DNA of 64,000 bases, taken from contig NZ_FLTX01000046.1 in assembly GCF_900092025.1 (NCBI RefSeq), positions 1 to 64,000 on the forward strand. The letters run 5' to 3'. Source of the stretch: Xanthomonas bromi. Its GTDB lineage: Bacteria > Pseudomonadota > Gammaproteobacteria > Xanthomonadales > Xanthomonadaceae. A model generated the notes under the pieces. That model was given only the letters and a program-made list of their open reading frames with translations. It was not told where the DNA came from and made no database searches. Numbering within the stretch: the first letter of the stretch is position 1; the number at the start of each line of letters is the position of its first letter. This document shows positions 43,805 to 54,429 of the stretch, one piece after another. Both the position numbers and the translations under genes were made by a program.

Positions 43805-45431
43805 CACCCCCCGCAAGCTGTCGTTGAACAAGCTTTCCCTCAAGCGCGACAGCGCGCCCGAAGCGCCGAAGCTGGAAGAGCGCCTGCACAAGGTGCTGGC
43901 CCAGGCCGGCCTGGGTTCGCGCCGCGCGCTGGAACAGCGCATTGCCGATGGCCTGATCAAGGTCAATGGCGCCGTCGCGCAGACCGGCATGTCGGTGCGC
44001 AGCGGCGACAAGATCGAGCTGGATGGCCGTAGCTTCGTGGCCAGCGCGCTGACCGAACCTTCGCGCGTGCTGATCTACAACAAGCCCGAAGGCGAAGTGA
44101 CCACGCGCGAAGATCCCGAAGGTCGCCCGACCGTATTCGAGTCGCTGCCGGCATTGAAGGGCTCGCGCTGGATCGCGATCGGCCGGCTGGACATCAACAC
44201 CACCGGCCTGTTGCTGCTCACCACCGACGGCGAGCTGGCCAACGCGATGATGCACCCCTCCTACGAGGTCGAACGCGAATACGTGGTGCGCGTGCGCGCC
44301 CCGGAGGGCGAAGAAAAGGTCTCCGACGTCATCATCGAGCGCCTGTCGCGCGGTGTGCTGCTGGAAGACGGCGGCGCCAAGTTCGATGAGATCGAACGTA
44401 TCGGCGGCACCGATTCGCACGACTGGTTCCGCGTGGTGGTCAAGGAAGGCCGCAACCGCGAAGTGCGCCGCCTGTGGGAATCGCAGGGCTGCCAGGTCAG
44501 CCGCCTCAAGCGCAGCCGCTACGGCAAGATCTCGCTGCCGCGCGAACTGCTGCGCGGGCAGTCGGTGGAAGTGGCGCAGGACAAGGTCGACGCCCTGCGC
44601 GCCGAACTCAAGCTGGAAGAAGGCGCGCCGTCGGCACTGACGCTGCAGCCGGTGATCGGCCAGCGCCGCGCCGCCAAGTCCACCGTGCACGTCTCGCGCG
44701 ATGGCAACCGCAGCAATGCCTACGTCAATGGGCAGACCTCCGGCGCCGATGAAGGCCGCGAGCTGCGTCGTTTCGACAACCTGCGCGAAGATCGCGGCCG
44801 CGGCGGTCGCGGCAAGCCCGGCGGTTTCAAGGGCGGCCTGACCGTCAGCGGCGAAGCGGCGGCGAAGCAGTCGCAGCAGCGCCCGTTCAAGCAGCGTGGT
44901 CCGGCCAAGGGCGACCGTTCGTTGCCGGACGGCAACCCGGCCGCGTTCCGTAGCTGGTATGTGCCCGATGGCGTGAGCACCGGCCCCAGCGGCCACCGCA
45001 ATGCCGGCCCGAGCGGTCCAGGTACCGGCCAGGCGCGTCCGTATGCGAAGAAGGGCCCGGGCGGCGCGCGTCCGGGTGCTGGCGGCCAGGGACAAGGCCA
45101 GGGACGCGGCGGCGCAGGTGGTCAGGGCCAAGCGCAGGGCCAAGGCCAGGGACAGCGCAAGCACCCCTACGGTCATCCGGGTAACGCACCGAGCTTCCCG
45201 TCCGACCACGCCAACCCGGGGTTCAGCCCCTACGGCGCCGCACGTCCGAGTGGTGGGCGTCCGGGTCCGGGCGGTAATCGCGGCCCGGCGTCTGCCAACC
45301 GTGGCCCCGGGGGCCCCGGTGGCGGCGCACGTGGTCCGGGTGGGCTAGGTGGCGCACCGCGCGGCCCGGGCGGTCGTCCGCCAGGCGGCGGCAATCGTCG
45401 CCCCCCAGGTGGCGGCAACCGCGGTCGCTGA
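43797..45431 (+). CDS. rluB: 23S rRNA pseudouridine synthase RluB with Gly/Arg/Pro-rich tail
   Basis: 544 residues. An S4 domain (EERLHKVLAQAGLGSRRALEQ) precedes the RsuA-type catalytic domain with aspartate in GRLDINTTGLLLLT and GRNREVRRLW. The family pseudouridylates U2605 of 23S rRNA. After residue 290 comes a very long Gly/Pro/Arg/Gln-rich tail with GQGQGQ and GGRPPGGGN-type repeats, ending GGNRGR. Such RGG-like tails bind RNA without specificity. ATG 43797 overlaps scpB. A strong terminator follows. Confidence 0.93.
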   Translation: MSDTPRKLSLNKLSLKRDSAPEAPKLEERLHKVLAQAGLGSRRALEQRIADGLIKVNGAVAQTGMSVRSGDKIELDGRSFVASALTEPSRVLIYNKPEGEVTTREDPEGRPTVFESLPALKGSRWIAIGRLDINTTGLLLLTTDGELANAMMHPSYEVEREYVVRVRAPEGEEKVSDVIIERLSRGVLLEDGGAKFDEIERIGGTDSHDWFRVVVKEGRNREVRRLWESQGCQVSRLKRSRYGKISLPRELLRGQSVEVAQDKVDALRAELKLEEGAPSALTLQPVIGQRRAAKSTVHVSRDGNRSNAYVNGQTSGADEGRELRRFDNLREDRGRGGRGKPGGFKGGLTVSGEAAAKQSQQRPFKQRGPAKGDRSLPDGNPAAFRSWYVPDGVSTGPSGHRNAGPSGPGTGQARPYAKKGPGGARPGAGGQGQGQGRGGAGGQGQAQGQGQGQRKHPYGHPGNAPSFPSDHANPGFSPYGAARPSGGRPGPGGNRGPASANRGPGGPGGGARGPGGLGGAPRGPGGRPPGGGNRRPPGGGNRGR

Positions 45432-45448
45432 GTTGCGACACGCGCATT

Positions 45449-45478
45449 AAAAAACGGCCCTGCGAAGGGCCGTTTTTT
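45449..45478 (+). terminator. Bidirectional terminator after rluB
   Basis: AAAACGGCCC, loop TGCGAA, GGGCCGTTTT, flanked by A and T runs on both sides, so it can also end the leftward gene at 45640. Confidence 0.88.
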
Positions 45479-45639
45479 GTTGTGACTCCGTGCGAGCAGC
45501 AGAGCTTCGAACTCTGAAAAGTGCCGGTGCTGGCAACGTGCGACAAGCCGTTACGCGCGGACCCTGGACACTTCCGCCGTGACCAGCTGATTGCCGGCAG
45601 CAGCGCTCGATAACTGAGCGCTGCTGCCCGATCACACGC

Positions 45640-46077
45640 TTACTTACGCCGTTCGATCACGAAGTTGCCGAACGCAACGCCCAGATCCACGCCTTCGCCC
45701 GTGCCTGCCAGGGCGAGCGAGATATCGCCCTTGGTGACCACCTGGGCGGTGCTGGACTTCACCACGCCGGCATGCGCTTCGGCCGCGGCGTAGGTGCCGA
45801 ACAGATCGTTGAGGCTATAGGCGCCTGAGAAGGTACCGCGACCGCCGACGATCTTGGACTTGCCGACCGTCAGGCCGCCGCCTTTGCTGGAGATCTTGAC
45901 CGGGATGACCGCACCGTTGTCGCACTTGATGGTGCCGGTGCCGCTGGCGGTCTTGTAGAATACCGACCAGCCGGACAGGTTGAACGAGAGCTTGCAATCG
46001 ATGTTGCCGGCGGCCTGCGCTTGCGGAGCCAGCGTGGCGGCGCCCAGCAGCGCGAACAACGAAAGTGACTTGATCAT
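45640..46077 (-). CDS. Secreted protein of unknown function
   Basis: 145 residues with a signal peptide (LSLFALLGAATLAPQAQA, cleaved before AGNID). The mature part has two cysteines (NIDCKLSFNLSGW and GTIKCDNGA) and Gly-rich strands (KGGGLTVGKSKIVGGRGTF), fitting a small beta-rich periplasmic protein. Not assigned to a characterised family. Confidence 0.75.
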   Translation of the reverse strand: MIKSLSLFALLGAATLAPQAQAAGNIDCKLSFNLSGWSVFYKTASGTGTIKCDNGAVIPVKISSKGGGLTVGKSKIVGGRGTFSGAYSLNDLFGTYAAAEAHAGVVKSSTAQVVTKGDISLALAGTGEGVDLGVAFGNFVIERRK

Positions 46078-46240
46078 GTGAGCAGTGCCAGTGGTGGACG
46101 TGGCGGGAGACTAGCAGCGCCGATGTGGCAGCCGCGACAAGGCGTCAGCGCGGCGCATGCGTCTGTTCAGCGAAGTCTTACCTGGCTTCGACATGGCAGC
46201 AGCGCTGCCACCTGGAGCCGCGACGTGGGATGATCGCGGC

Positions 46241-47011
46241 ATGCCACGCACCGTCTACAGCCTGCTCGTCAGCGCCCTGCTGCTTCCCTCCCTCGCCCAC
46301 TGCGGCGAGACGATTCCCAGCCAGGGCTACACCGTCGTCAGGACGTATCCGCACGACACCGCGGCCTTTACCGAAGGCCTGTTCTATCTCAACGGGCACC
46401 TGTACGAGAGCACCGGCGAGCTGGGCCAGTCCAGTGTGCGCAAGGTCGATCTGGACACCGGCAAGGTCCTGCAGCAGACCAACATGCCGCCGCCGTTCTA
46501 TGGCGAAGGCATCGTGGCCTGGAAGGACCGCCTGATCCAGCTGACCTGGCGCAACCAGCGCGGCTTCGTCTACGACCTGGCCACGCTGGCGCCGCGCACG
46601 CAGTTCACCTACTCCGGCGAGGGCTGGGCACTGACCAGCGACGACCACCAGCTCTACATGAGCAACGGCACCGCCAGCATCCGCCGACTGGATCCGCAGA
46701 GCCTGAAGCAGATCGGCAGCATCACCGTCACCGCCCGCGGCAAGCCGCTGGACAGCCTCAACGAACTGGAATGGGTCAAGGGCGCGTTGCTGGCGAACGT
46801 CTGGCTGACCACACGCATCGCACGGATCGACCCGGCCAGCGGAAAGGTGATCGCCTGGATCGACTTGAAGGCGCTGGTTCCCGATGCCGACACGCTGACC
46901 GATCCCAGCAACGATGTCCTCAACGGCATCGCCTACGACGCCGAGCACGATCGCTTGTTCGTCACCGGCAAGCGCTGGCCGAAGATTTACGAGATCAAGC
47001 TGGCCGAGTAG
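46241..47011 (+). CDS. Glutaminyl-peptide cyclotransferase, plant type
   Basis: 256 residues with a signal peptide (LLVSALLLPSLAHC). It is a five-bladed beta-propeller enzyme of the papaya-QC type that turns N-terminal Gln into pyroglutamate. Family phrases seen: YPHDTAAFTEGLFYLNGHLYESTGE, QLTWRNQRGFVYD, GEGWALTSDDHQLYMSNGTA, SLNELEWVKG and DVLNGIAYDAEHDRLFVTGKRWPKI. A Xanthomonas enzyme of this type has been solved structurally. ATG 46241 is chosen because it starts the signal peptide. Confidence 0.92.
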   Translation: MPRTVYSLLVSALLLPSLAHCGETIPSQGYTVVRTYPHDTAAFTEGLFYLNGHLYESTGELGQSSVRKVDLDTGKVLQQTNMPPPFYGEGIVAWKDRLIQLTWRNQRGFVYDLATLAPRTQFTYSGEGWALTSDDHQLYMSNGTASIRRLDPQSLKQIGSITVTARGKPLDSLNELEWVKGALLANVWLTTRIARIDPASGKVIAWIDLKALVPDADTLTDPSNDVLNGIAYDAEHDRLFVTGKRWPKIYEIKLAE

Positions 47012-47193
47012 CCGGGATTGGGGATTCGGCATTGAGGATTGGTAACAGCGGGCGCGTTGGCATCTGAGTTGCAGGGGTTTGCACCAATGTCGAATCACGC
47101 ATCCGTGATCTCAACCAGCAGCCGGGATTGGGGATTGGCAATAGCGGGCGCACTAATAGCCGAGCGGCAGTGGCTTGCACCAATCCCGAATCG
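47012..47193. repeat. GGGATT-type repeat, imperfect tandem duplication
   Basis: Two related units of about 95 bases start at AGCCGGGATTGGGGATT near 47010 and near 47120; each then has an agcgggcgc block, a gtttgcaccaat/ggcttgcaccaat block and ends in tgatct. The repeat belongs to the same family as the ones at 8413-8526 and 48000-48120. Confidence 0.6.
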
Positions 47194-47994
47194 CTAATCC
47201 CTGATCTCGAACTGATCGGCATCCAGCATCGCGGGGAAACGCGCGCGGTGTTCGGCCAGTGCGCTTGCGCTGATCGTGGTGGTGACCACCTGCTCGCGTT
47301 CGCGGATTTCCACCTGCGGTTGGCCGAGGAAATCGATCACCGCGCTGTCGCCGGCGTAATGCAGTTGATTGCCGTCCACGCCAATGCGGTTGACCGCCGC
47401 CACAAAACACAGGTTTTCGATCGCGCGGGCGCGCAGCAGCGTCTTCCACGCATAGGCGCGGGCGGACGGCCAGTTGGCCACGAACAATTGCAGATCGAAA
47501 TCCAGCTGGCCGGGCCGCTCGACATCGAAGCGGTTGCGGCAGAACACCGGAAAGCGCAGGTCGTAGCAAACCTGCGGATTGATCCGCCAGCCCTTCCATT
47601 CCACCGTCAGCCGCTCGCGCCCCGCCGCATAGCGCAGGTGCTCATTGCCGAAGCGGAACAGGTGGCGCTTGTCGTAAGACTGCAGTGTCCCGTCCGGCGT
47701 GGCCCACAGCAGGCGGTTGAACACCCCGGCATCAGTGCGCACCTGCACGCTGCCGGTGACCGCCGCGCCCAGACGTGCGGCTTGTGCACGCACCCACTCC
47801 ACGGTCGGCCCGTCCATGCCTTCGGCCTTGTCGATGGCATCGTTGGAAAACCCGCTGGTGAAGGTCTCCGGCAGGATCACCAGATCGGTCTGCCCGGCCA
47901 ATGGCTCCAGCAGCGCGCCGTAGTAGTCGCGGTTACCGGCCGGGTCATGCCAGCGGGTGTCGCCTTGGATCAGGGAGATGCGCAGGTCGTTCAT
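47194..47994 (-). CDS. Omega-amidase (nitrilase superfamily)
   Basis: 266 residues. The catalytic Glu-Lys-Cys can be placed: E in LVILPETFTSGFS, K in SYDKRHLFRFGNEH and C in NPQVCYDLRFPVF. The YafV/Nit2 type hydrolyses alpha-ketoglutaramate and alpha-ketosuccinamate. The next gene is a YbdL-type aminotransferase, which produces such omega-amide keto acids, so the two genes form the glutamine transaminase/omega-amidase route, often linked to methionine salvage. Confidence 0.9.
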   Translation of the reverse strand: MNDLRISLIQGDTRWHDPAGNRDYYGALLEPLAGQTDLVILPETFTSGFSNDAIDKAEGMDGPTVEWVRAQAARLGAAVTGSVQVRTDAGVFNRLLWATPDGTLQSYDKRHLFRFGNEHLRYAAGRERLTVEWKGWRINPQVCYDLRFPVFCRNRFDVERPGQLDFDLQLFVANWPSARAYAWKTLLRARAIENLCFVAAVNRIGVDGNQLHYAGDSAVIDFLGQPQVEIREREQVVTTTISASALAEHRARFPAMLDADQFEIRD

Positions 47995-48127
47995 AGTAGG
48001 CGGGGATTTGGGATTTGGGATTCGAAACAGCGGGTTTCGGGTGGCCTGGTGCTATGGGTTTCGTGTGCATTCAAAGCGACAAGCGGCTCGCCGCCGGTGC
48101 CAATCCCGACTCCCGAATCCCGGCTGG
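47995..48127. repeat. GGGATT-type intergenic repeat
   Basis: GGGATTTGGGATTTGGGATTCG near 48002-48024 and the inverted AATCCCGACTCCCGAATCCC near 48101-48120 flank an unrelated centre, giving a long-range stem. Confidence 0.6.
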
Positions 48128-49276
48128 TCAGAGCTTCTGCAAGCGCTCGATCGCCGCATCCAATGTCGCATCGTTCTTGGCGAAGCACAGCCGCGCCAGG
48201 CGCTGACCAGCTGGCGCATGTTCGTAGAACGGCGACAACGGGATCGCGGCCACGCCCTTCTCGATCGTCAGCCACTTCACGAATTCTGTGTCGGGAAGAT
48301 CGCTGATCGCCGAATAGTCCACCAGCTGAAAATAACCGCCGGGCACCGGTAGCGATGTCAGGCGCGTGGTCAGCAGCTGTTCGCGGAAGCGGTCGCGCTT
48401 GGCTTGGTAGAACGCGCCCAGTTGCTCGTCGTGCTCGGGCTCGTCACGGATCATCGCGGCAAAGGCGTGCTGAGCCGGGCCGAAGCTGGTGAAGGTGTTG
48501 TACTGGTGCATCTTGCGGAATTCGGCGGTGAGCGCCGGCGGTGCGATGGCGTAGCCGATCTTCCAGCCGGTGCAGTGATAGGTCTTGCCGAAGCTGGAAA
48601 TCACGAACGCGCGTTCGCGCAGCTCCGGCCAGCGCAGCACCGATTCATGCCGGTGGCCGTCGAAGACGATGTGTTCGTAGACCTCGTCGGAGAGCAAAAA
48701 GATCTCGGTGCCGCGCAGCAGCTCGGTCAGCGTCTGCATGTCGGCGGCCGAGAGCATCGCGCCGGAGGGGTTGTGCGGCGAATTGATCATCAACAGGCGC
48801 GTCTTGGGCGTGATTGCGGCGCGCAGCGCAGCCCAGTCGACCGCGAAGGTCTGCGGGTCCAGCGCCACGTGCACGGCACGCGCACCGGCCAGATCGATCG
48901 CCGGCTCGTAGCAGTCGTAAGCCGGGTCCAGCACGATGACCTCTTCGCCGGCCCGCACGACCGCGTGGATGGCGTTGAAGATGGCCTCGGTGGCACCGCT
49001 GGTGACGGTGATTTCGGTGTCGGCATCGACCTGCGCGCTGTAGCAACGCTGCGCCTTGCCCGCGATGGCCTGGCGCAACGCCGCCACGCCGGTCATTGGC
49101 GGGTACTGGTTGTGGCCGGCCGCCATGGCCTTGGTCAGTTCATCGACCAGCCGCTGCGGTACCGCGAAATCGGGAAAGCCCTGGCCCAGATTGACCGCGC
49201 CGTGCTCGGCCGCCAGCTGCGACATGACGGTGAAGATGGTGGTGCCCACCTTGGGCAGCTTGGTCGTGAGGGGCAT
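48128..49276 (-). CDS. Methionine aminotransferase, YbdL type (PLP-dependent)
   Basis: 382 residues, fold type I aminotransferase. Landmarks: [43 protein letters not shown], the PLP lysine in [17 protein letters not shown] and the C-terminal arginine in [13 protein letters not shown]. YbdL prefers methionine, histidine and phenylalanine; paired with the omega-amidase gene downstream it probably uses glutamine as amino donor for methionine or phenylalanine keto acids. Confidence 0.9.
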   Translation of the reverse strand: MPLTTKLPKVGTTIFTVMSQLAAEHGAVNLGQGFPDFAVPQRLVDELTKAMAAGHNQYPPMTGVAALRQAIAGKAQRCYSAQVDADTEITVTSGATEAIFNAIHAVVRAGEEVIVLDPAYDCYEPAIDLAGARAVHVALDPQTFAVDWAALRAAITPKTRLLMINSPHNPSGAMLSAADMQTLTELLRGTEIFLLSDEVYEHIVFDGHRHESVLRWPELRERAFVISSFGKTYHCTGWKIGYAIAPPALTAEFRKMHQYNTFTSFGPAQHAFAAMIRDEPEHDEQLGAFYQAKRDRFREQLLTTRLTSLPVPGGYFQLVDYSAISDLPDTEFVKWLTIEKGVAAIPLSPFYEHAPAGQRLARLCFAKNDATLDAAIERLQKL

Positions 49277-49502
49277 GGTGCCTGTCCGGACAAGAAACGG
49301 GGACCGCGAGTGTACGCAAAGCCGCCAGGCGGTTGCGCCCGGACGCTGCAAAACGGCGTTCCCCGACCCATCGCGACGCCCGCAACGCTGCCGCACACGT
49401 CCCCGGCGTGCCACCATCGTCGCTACAATGCGCGCCCGGTCCGGCTTGCGCCCTGGCCCGGCCCTTCCCCATGCCGTCCTGCGACGGGAGCCTGCTGCAC
49501 CG

Positions 49503-50147
49503 ATGATCGAACCGCTGCACACCGCACCGCCGCTGCTGGCGGCGCACGCCCTGGCCTTCAGCCGCAACGAGGAGCCGGTATTCGGCCCGCTGGATTTCCA
49601 CGTCGATGCCGGCGAGGCGTTGCTGGTGCAAGGCGACAATGGCGCCGGCAAGACCACGCTGCTGCGCGTACTGGCCGGCCTGTTGCATGTGGAGCGCGGG
49701 CAGATCCAGATCGATGGCAAGACCGCCAGGCGTGGCGACCGCAGCCGCTTCATGGCCTATCTCGGCCACCTGCCCGGTCTGAAAGCCGACCTCAGCACGC
49801 TGGAGAACCTGCATTTTCTGTGCGGGCTGCATGGCCGCCGCGCCAAGCAGATGCCCGGCAGCGCGCTGGCGATCGTCGGCCTGGCCGGTTACGAAGATGC
49901 GCTGGTGCGGCAGTTGTCGGCTGGCCAACGCAAGCGGCTGGGGCTGGCCCGGCTATGGCTGTCGCCAGCGCCGCTGTGGTTGCTGGATGAGCCCTACGCC
50001 AATCTGGACCTGGACGGCATCACCCTGGTCAATCGGATGATCTCCGCGCATTTGCGCGGCGGTGGCGCGGCCCTGGTGACCACCCACGGCGCCTATGCCG
50101 CGCCACCGGTGCGCACCCGCATGCTCACCCTGGAGTCCGCGGCATGA
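49503..50147 (+). CDS. ccmA: Cytochrome c maturation ABC ATPase CcmA
   Basis: 214 residues. Walker A is [14 protein letters not shown], the signature is [15 protein letters not shown] and Walker [12 protein letters not shown]. It powers release of holo-CcmE from CcmC. First gene of the ccmABCDEFGHI cluster; ccmB overlaps its end. Confidence 0.95.
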   Translation: MIEPLHTAPPLLAAHALAFSRNEEPVFGPLDFHVDAGEALLVQGDNGAGKTTLLRVLAGLLHVERGQIQIDGKTARRGDRSRFMAYLGHLPGLKADLSTLENLHFLCGLHGRRAKQMPGSALAIVGLAGYEDALVRQLSAGQRKRLGLARLWLSPAPLWLLDEPYANLDLDGITLVNRMISAHLRGGGAALVTTHGAYAAPPVRTRMLTLESAA

Positions 50148-50839
50148 GCGCCCATTCGCCGCAAGCCTCGCTTTGGCAAGCGGCCCGCGCGTTGCTGGGG
50201 CGCGACCTGCAACTGCTGTGGCGCCGTCGCAGCGATGCCTTGCAGCCCGCCCTGTTCGCGTTGTTGATCGTGGTGTTGTTCGCGCTGGGTTTGGGCGAAC
50301 GCCCGGACCTGCTGGCACAGGCCGCACCGGCAGTGCTGTGGTTGTCGGTGTTGCTGGCCGGGCTGCTGTCGCTGGACACCTTGTTCCGCAGCGATGTCGA
50401 AGACGGTTCGATGGAACAATGGCTGCTGGCGCCAGTCCCACTGGCCTGGCTGATCGCGGTGCGCGTACTACTGCATTGGGCGACCAGTGCATTGCCACTG
50501 ATTGCAGTCACACCGCTGCTGGGCGAGTTGCTGCACCTGCCGCATGACCAATTGCCGGTGCTGCTGGCATCGTTGGCACTGGGCACACCGCTCCTGAGTC
50601 TGCTCGGCGCCGTGGTTGCAGCGCTGACGGTAACGATGAAACGCTCTGGTATTCTCGTGGCGTTGCTGGCGTTGCCGCTGTACGTGCCAGTGCTGGTGTT
50701 CGGTGCCGGCAGCGTCGCGGCCAGCGGACAAGGACAGGATGCGGTGGGTGCGTTGTTGTTGTTGGGCGCCGGATTGGTGATCGGCGTGGTCCTGGCACCG
50801 CTGGCTGCGGCGGCCGCGATCCGCATTTCGTTGAGTTGA
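50144..50839 (+). CDS. ccmB: Heme exporter protein CcmB
   Basis: 231 residues, six membrane helices, with the family start [22 protein letters not shown] and the segment [24 protein letters not shown]. It is the membrane part of the CcmAB transporter. It overlaps ccmA by four bases; 94 bases separate it from ccmC. Confidence 0.94.
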   Translation: MSAHSPQASLWQAARALLGRDLQLLWRRRSDALQPALFALLIVVLFALGLGERPDLLAQAAPAVLWLSVLLAGLLSLDTLFRSDVEDGSMEQWLLAPVPLAWLIAVRVLLHWATSALPLIAVTPLLGELLHLPHDQLPVLLASLALGTPLLSLLGAVVAALTVTMKRSGILVALLALPLYVPVLVFGAGSVAASGQGQDAVGALLLLGAGLVIGVVLAPLAAAAAIRISLS

Positions 50840-50933
50840 GCGTTGCAGTCGATGCATTGTCGATAGCACACCCTGCACAACGCGTTGTTGCTGTTTCGAG
50901 AGCCCATGCCCTTCCAAAGGCTACTGCCATCGC

Positions 50934-51682
50934 ATGAACGTCGTCGTCCGCTGGTTCCACCAACTCGCCTCGCCCCCGATCTTCGACCGTTTTACTGCGC
51001 GCTGGGCGCCGTGGTGCTACGCGCTGGCCGCGTTGCTGCTGGGTGTGGGCATCTGGCAGGCCTTGTTTGCGGTACCGGCGGATTACCAACAAGGCGACAG
51101 CTTTCGCATTCTGTATATCCACGTGCCCAGCGCGTGGATGAGCCTGTTCGTGTTCGGGCTGATGGCGCTGTATGCAGCCATCGCGCTGATCTGGCGCATC
51201 AAGGTCTGCGAGATCCTGGCAATGGCGTGTGCGCCGATCGGCGCGGCATTCACCGTGATCACGCTGCTGACCGGCAGCATCTGGGGCAAGCCGATGTGGG
51301 GCGCCTGGTGGGATTGGGACCCGCGCCTGACCACCGAATTGATTCTGTTGTTCCTGTATCTGGGCGTGATCGGCTTGTATCACGCCATCGACGATCGTCG
51401 TCAGGCTGCCCGTGCGGCGGCGTTGTTGGCGATCGTCGGGGTGGCGCTGCTGCCGGTGATCCGGTATTCGGTGGTGTGGTGGAATTCGCTGCATCAAGGC
51501 CAGAGCATCCGCCTGCTCGGCCCCTCCACGATCGATGCGAGCATGCTGCTGCCGCTGTGGTTGATGGTGATCGGCACCAAGTTCTGGTTTGCCGGTTCGC
51601 TGCTGACCCGCGCGCGTGCCGACAATCTTCGCCGCGAGGCCGGCAAGGCCTGGATCGTGCGCGATGCGCCGGAGGGTGCAGC

Positions 51683-51686
<4 letters not shown>
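50934..51686 (+). CDS. ccmC: Heme exporter protein CcmC
   Basis: 250 residues, six helices. The tryptophan-rich heme-handling motif is WGKPMWGAWWDWDPRLT, flanked by conserved histidines (IHVPSAWM and SLHQGQSI). CcmC loads heme onto CcmE. Confidence 0.95.
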
Positions 51687-52320
<634 letters not shown>

Positions 52321-52491
52321 TGACGTGCATCAGGACATCGGCATTGCTGCAGGGCGTTGGCTTGCGCGTTGTGTATGCGGCTGACGACGTCGCTGTGCCT
52401 GGGCAGGCCCCTGCAAACGCTGCAGGGATCGGGCCTGTGCAATACCCCCGCCATGCTGGCGCCACTGCATGCTCGTCAACGCGCCGACCCG

Positions 52492-54429
52492 ATGCTTCCT
52501 GAACTGGGGACATTCCTGCTGGTGCTGGCCCTGCTGGTTGCGCTGGTGCAGGCCGTGGTGCCACTGGCCGGTGCACAGCGCGGGCGCGGCAGCTGGATGG
52601 CCGTGGCGCGACCGGCGGCCTTGGTGCAGCTGGCGTTGATCGCATCGGCCTTTGCGGTGTTGACGCACGCCTTCCTGGTGCAGGATTTTTCGGTGCGCTA
52701 CGTCGCCGAAAATTCCAACAGCCTGCTGCCGGTGATGTATCGTTATTCGGCGGTGTGGGGCGCGCACGAAGGCTCGCTGCTGCTGTGGACGCTGGTGCTG
52801 GCGTTGTGGACCGGCGCGGTGGCGATCTGGTCGCGGCAGCTGCCCGCGCATGTCATCGCGCGCGTGCTCGGCGTCATGGCGCTGGTGAGCATCGGTTTTC
52901 TGGCGTTCTTACTGTTCACCTCCAACCCGTTTGCGCGGCTGTTTCCGGTGCCGCTGGAAGGTGGCGACCTCAACCCGCTGCTGCAGGACCCCGGGCTGAT
53001 CGTGCATCCGCCGATGCTGTATTGCGGCTACGTCGGCTTTGCGGTGCCGTTCGCGTTCGCCATCGCTGCGCTACTGGAAGGCCGCATCGATGCGCGCTGG
53101 CTGCGCTGGACCCGGCCGTGGACCAACGTCGCCTGGTCGATGCTCACCGTCGGCATCGCGCTCGGTAGCTGGTGGGCGTATTACGAGCTGGGCTGGGGTG
53201 GCTGGTGGTTCTGGGACCCGGTGGAAAACGCCAGTTTCATGCCGTGGCTGGTGGGCACGGCATTGCTGCATTCGCAGGCGGTGACCGAAAAGCGCGGCAG
53301 CTTCGCCAGCTGGACCTTGTTGCTGGCGATTGCCGCCTTCGCGCTATCCCTGCTGGGCACCTTCCTGGTGCGCTCGGGCGTGTTGACCAGCGTGCATTCG
53401 TTCGCCGCCGACCCGTCGCGCGGGCTGTTCATCCTGGTGTTCTTGCTGCTCGTGGTCGGTGGTTCGCTGCTGCTGTATGCGCTACGCGCGCCGCGGCTGT
53501 CGCTGGCGGACGATCCGCGCCGCGCATTTGCCGGTAGCTCGCGCGAAACCTTGTTGCTGTTGAACAACCTGCTGCTCACCTGCGCCTGCGCAATGGTGTT
53601 GCTGGGCACCTTGTATCCGCTGCTGGCCGATGCGTTGGGGCTGGGGAAGTTGTCGGTCGGCCCGCCCTATTTCGGCACCTTGTTCCTGGTGTTGATGGCG
53701 CCGCTGGTGGCGCTGCTGCCGTTCGGCCCGCTCACCCGCTGGCAGCGCGAACAGGCCTCACGGCCGTTGGCGATGCTGGCACCGTGGGCAGGTCTGGCGT
53801 TTGCGGCCGGCGTGCTGGCTTGGTTCGCGGCGCCGCAGGGGCAGTTGAAAGCCGCCTTCGGTGTGGCCGGCGCCGCCTGGGTGTTGCTGGGCACCGTGCG
53901 GTTCCTGTGGACGCGGCGCGCGGCCAAGGGACGCAAATTCACCCCCGAAATGCTGGGCATGGTGCTGGCGCATCTGGGCGTTGCGGTGTTCCTGTCAGGT
54001 GCCTTGTTGGTGGAGGGATTGAGCCTGCAGCGCGAAGTGGCGTTGGCGCCCGGACAGCAGGTGCAGATCGGCCGCTACGCGCTGCACTTCGATGGGCTGG
54101 AAGAGCTGCGCGGGCCCAATTACGTGTCCGACCGTGCCAATCTGCAGGTGTTCAAGGACGATGCGCCGGTCGGTGTGCTGCACGCGGAAAAGCGCCGCTA
54201 CGCCAGTGGCGGCCAGACGCTGACCGAGGCGGCGATCCGCCCCGGCCCGTTCGGCGACCTGTATGTCGCCCTCGGCGAACCGCTGGGCAATCAGGCCTGG
54301 GCGGTGCGCGTGCACCTCAAACCGTTCGTCCGTTGGATCTGGCTGGGAGCGCTGCTGATGGCGCTCGGCGGCCTGGTCACCGCGGCCGACCGGCGTTTTC
54401 GTCGTTCTCCGGAGATCCAAGATGGTTGA
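52492..54429 (+). CDS. ccmF: Cytochrome c heme lyase subunit CcmF
   Basis: 645 residues with about 14 membrane helices. The heme-handling WWD domain reads ELGWGGWWFWDPVENAS, and the CcmF histidine segments VHPPMLYCGYVGFAV and SVHSFAADPSRG are present. It attaches heme to apocytochrome c. ATG 52492 fits the family N terminus (ELGTFLLVLALLVAL). Confidence 0.95.
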   Translation: MLPELGTFLLVLALLVALVQAVVPLAGAQRGRGSWMAVARPAALVQLALIASAFAVLTHAFLVQDFSVRYVAENSNSLLPVMYRYSAVWGAHEGSLLLWTLVLALWTGAVAIWSRQLPAHVIARVLGVMALVSIGFLAFLLFTSNPFARLFPVPLEGGDLNPLLQDPGLIVHPPMLYCGYVGFAVPFAFAIAALLEGRIDARWLRWTRPWTNVAWSMLTVGIALGSWWAYYELGWGGWWFWDPVENASFMPWLVGTALLHSQAVTEKRGSFASWTLLLAIAAFALSLLGTFLVRSGVLTSVHSFAADPSRGLFILVFLLLVVGGSLLLYALRAPRLSLADDPRRAFAGSSRETLLLLNNLLLTCACAMVLLGTLYPLLADALGLGKLSVGPPYFGTLFLVLMAPLVALLPFGPLTRWQREQASRPLAMLAPWAGLAFAAGVLAWFAAPQGQLKAAFGVAGAAWVLLGTVRFLWTRRAAKGRKFTPEMLGMVLAHLGVAVFLSGALLVEGLSLQREVALAPGQQVQIGRYALHFDGLEELRGPNYVSDRANLQVFKDDAPVGVLHAEKRRYASGGQTLTEAAIRPGPFGDLYVALGEPLGNQAWAVRVHLKPFVRWIWLGALLMALGGLVTAADRRFRRSPEIQDG

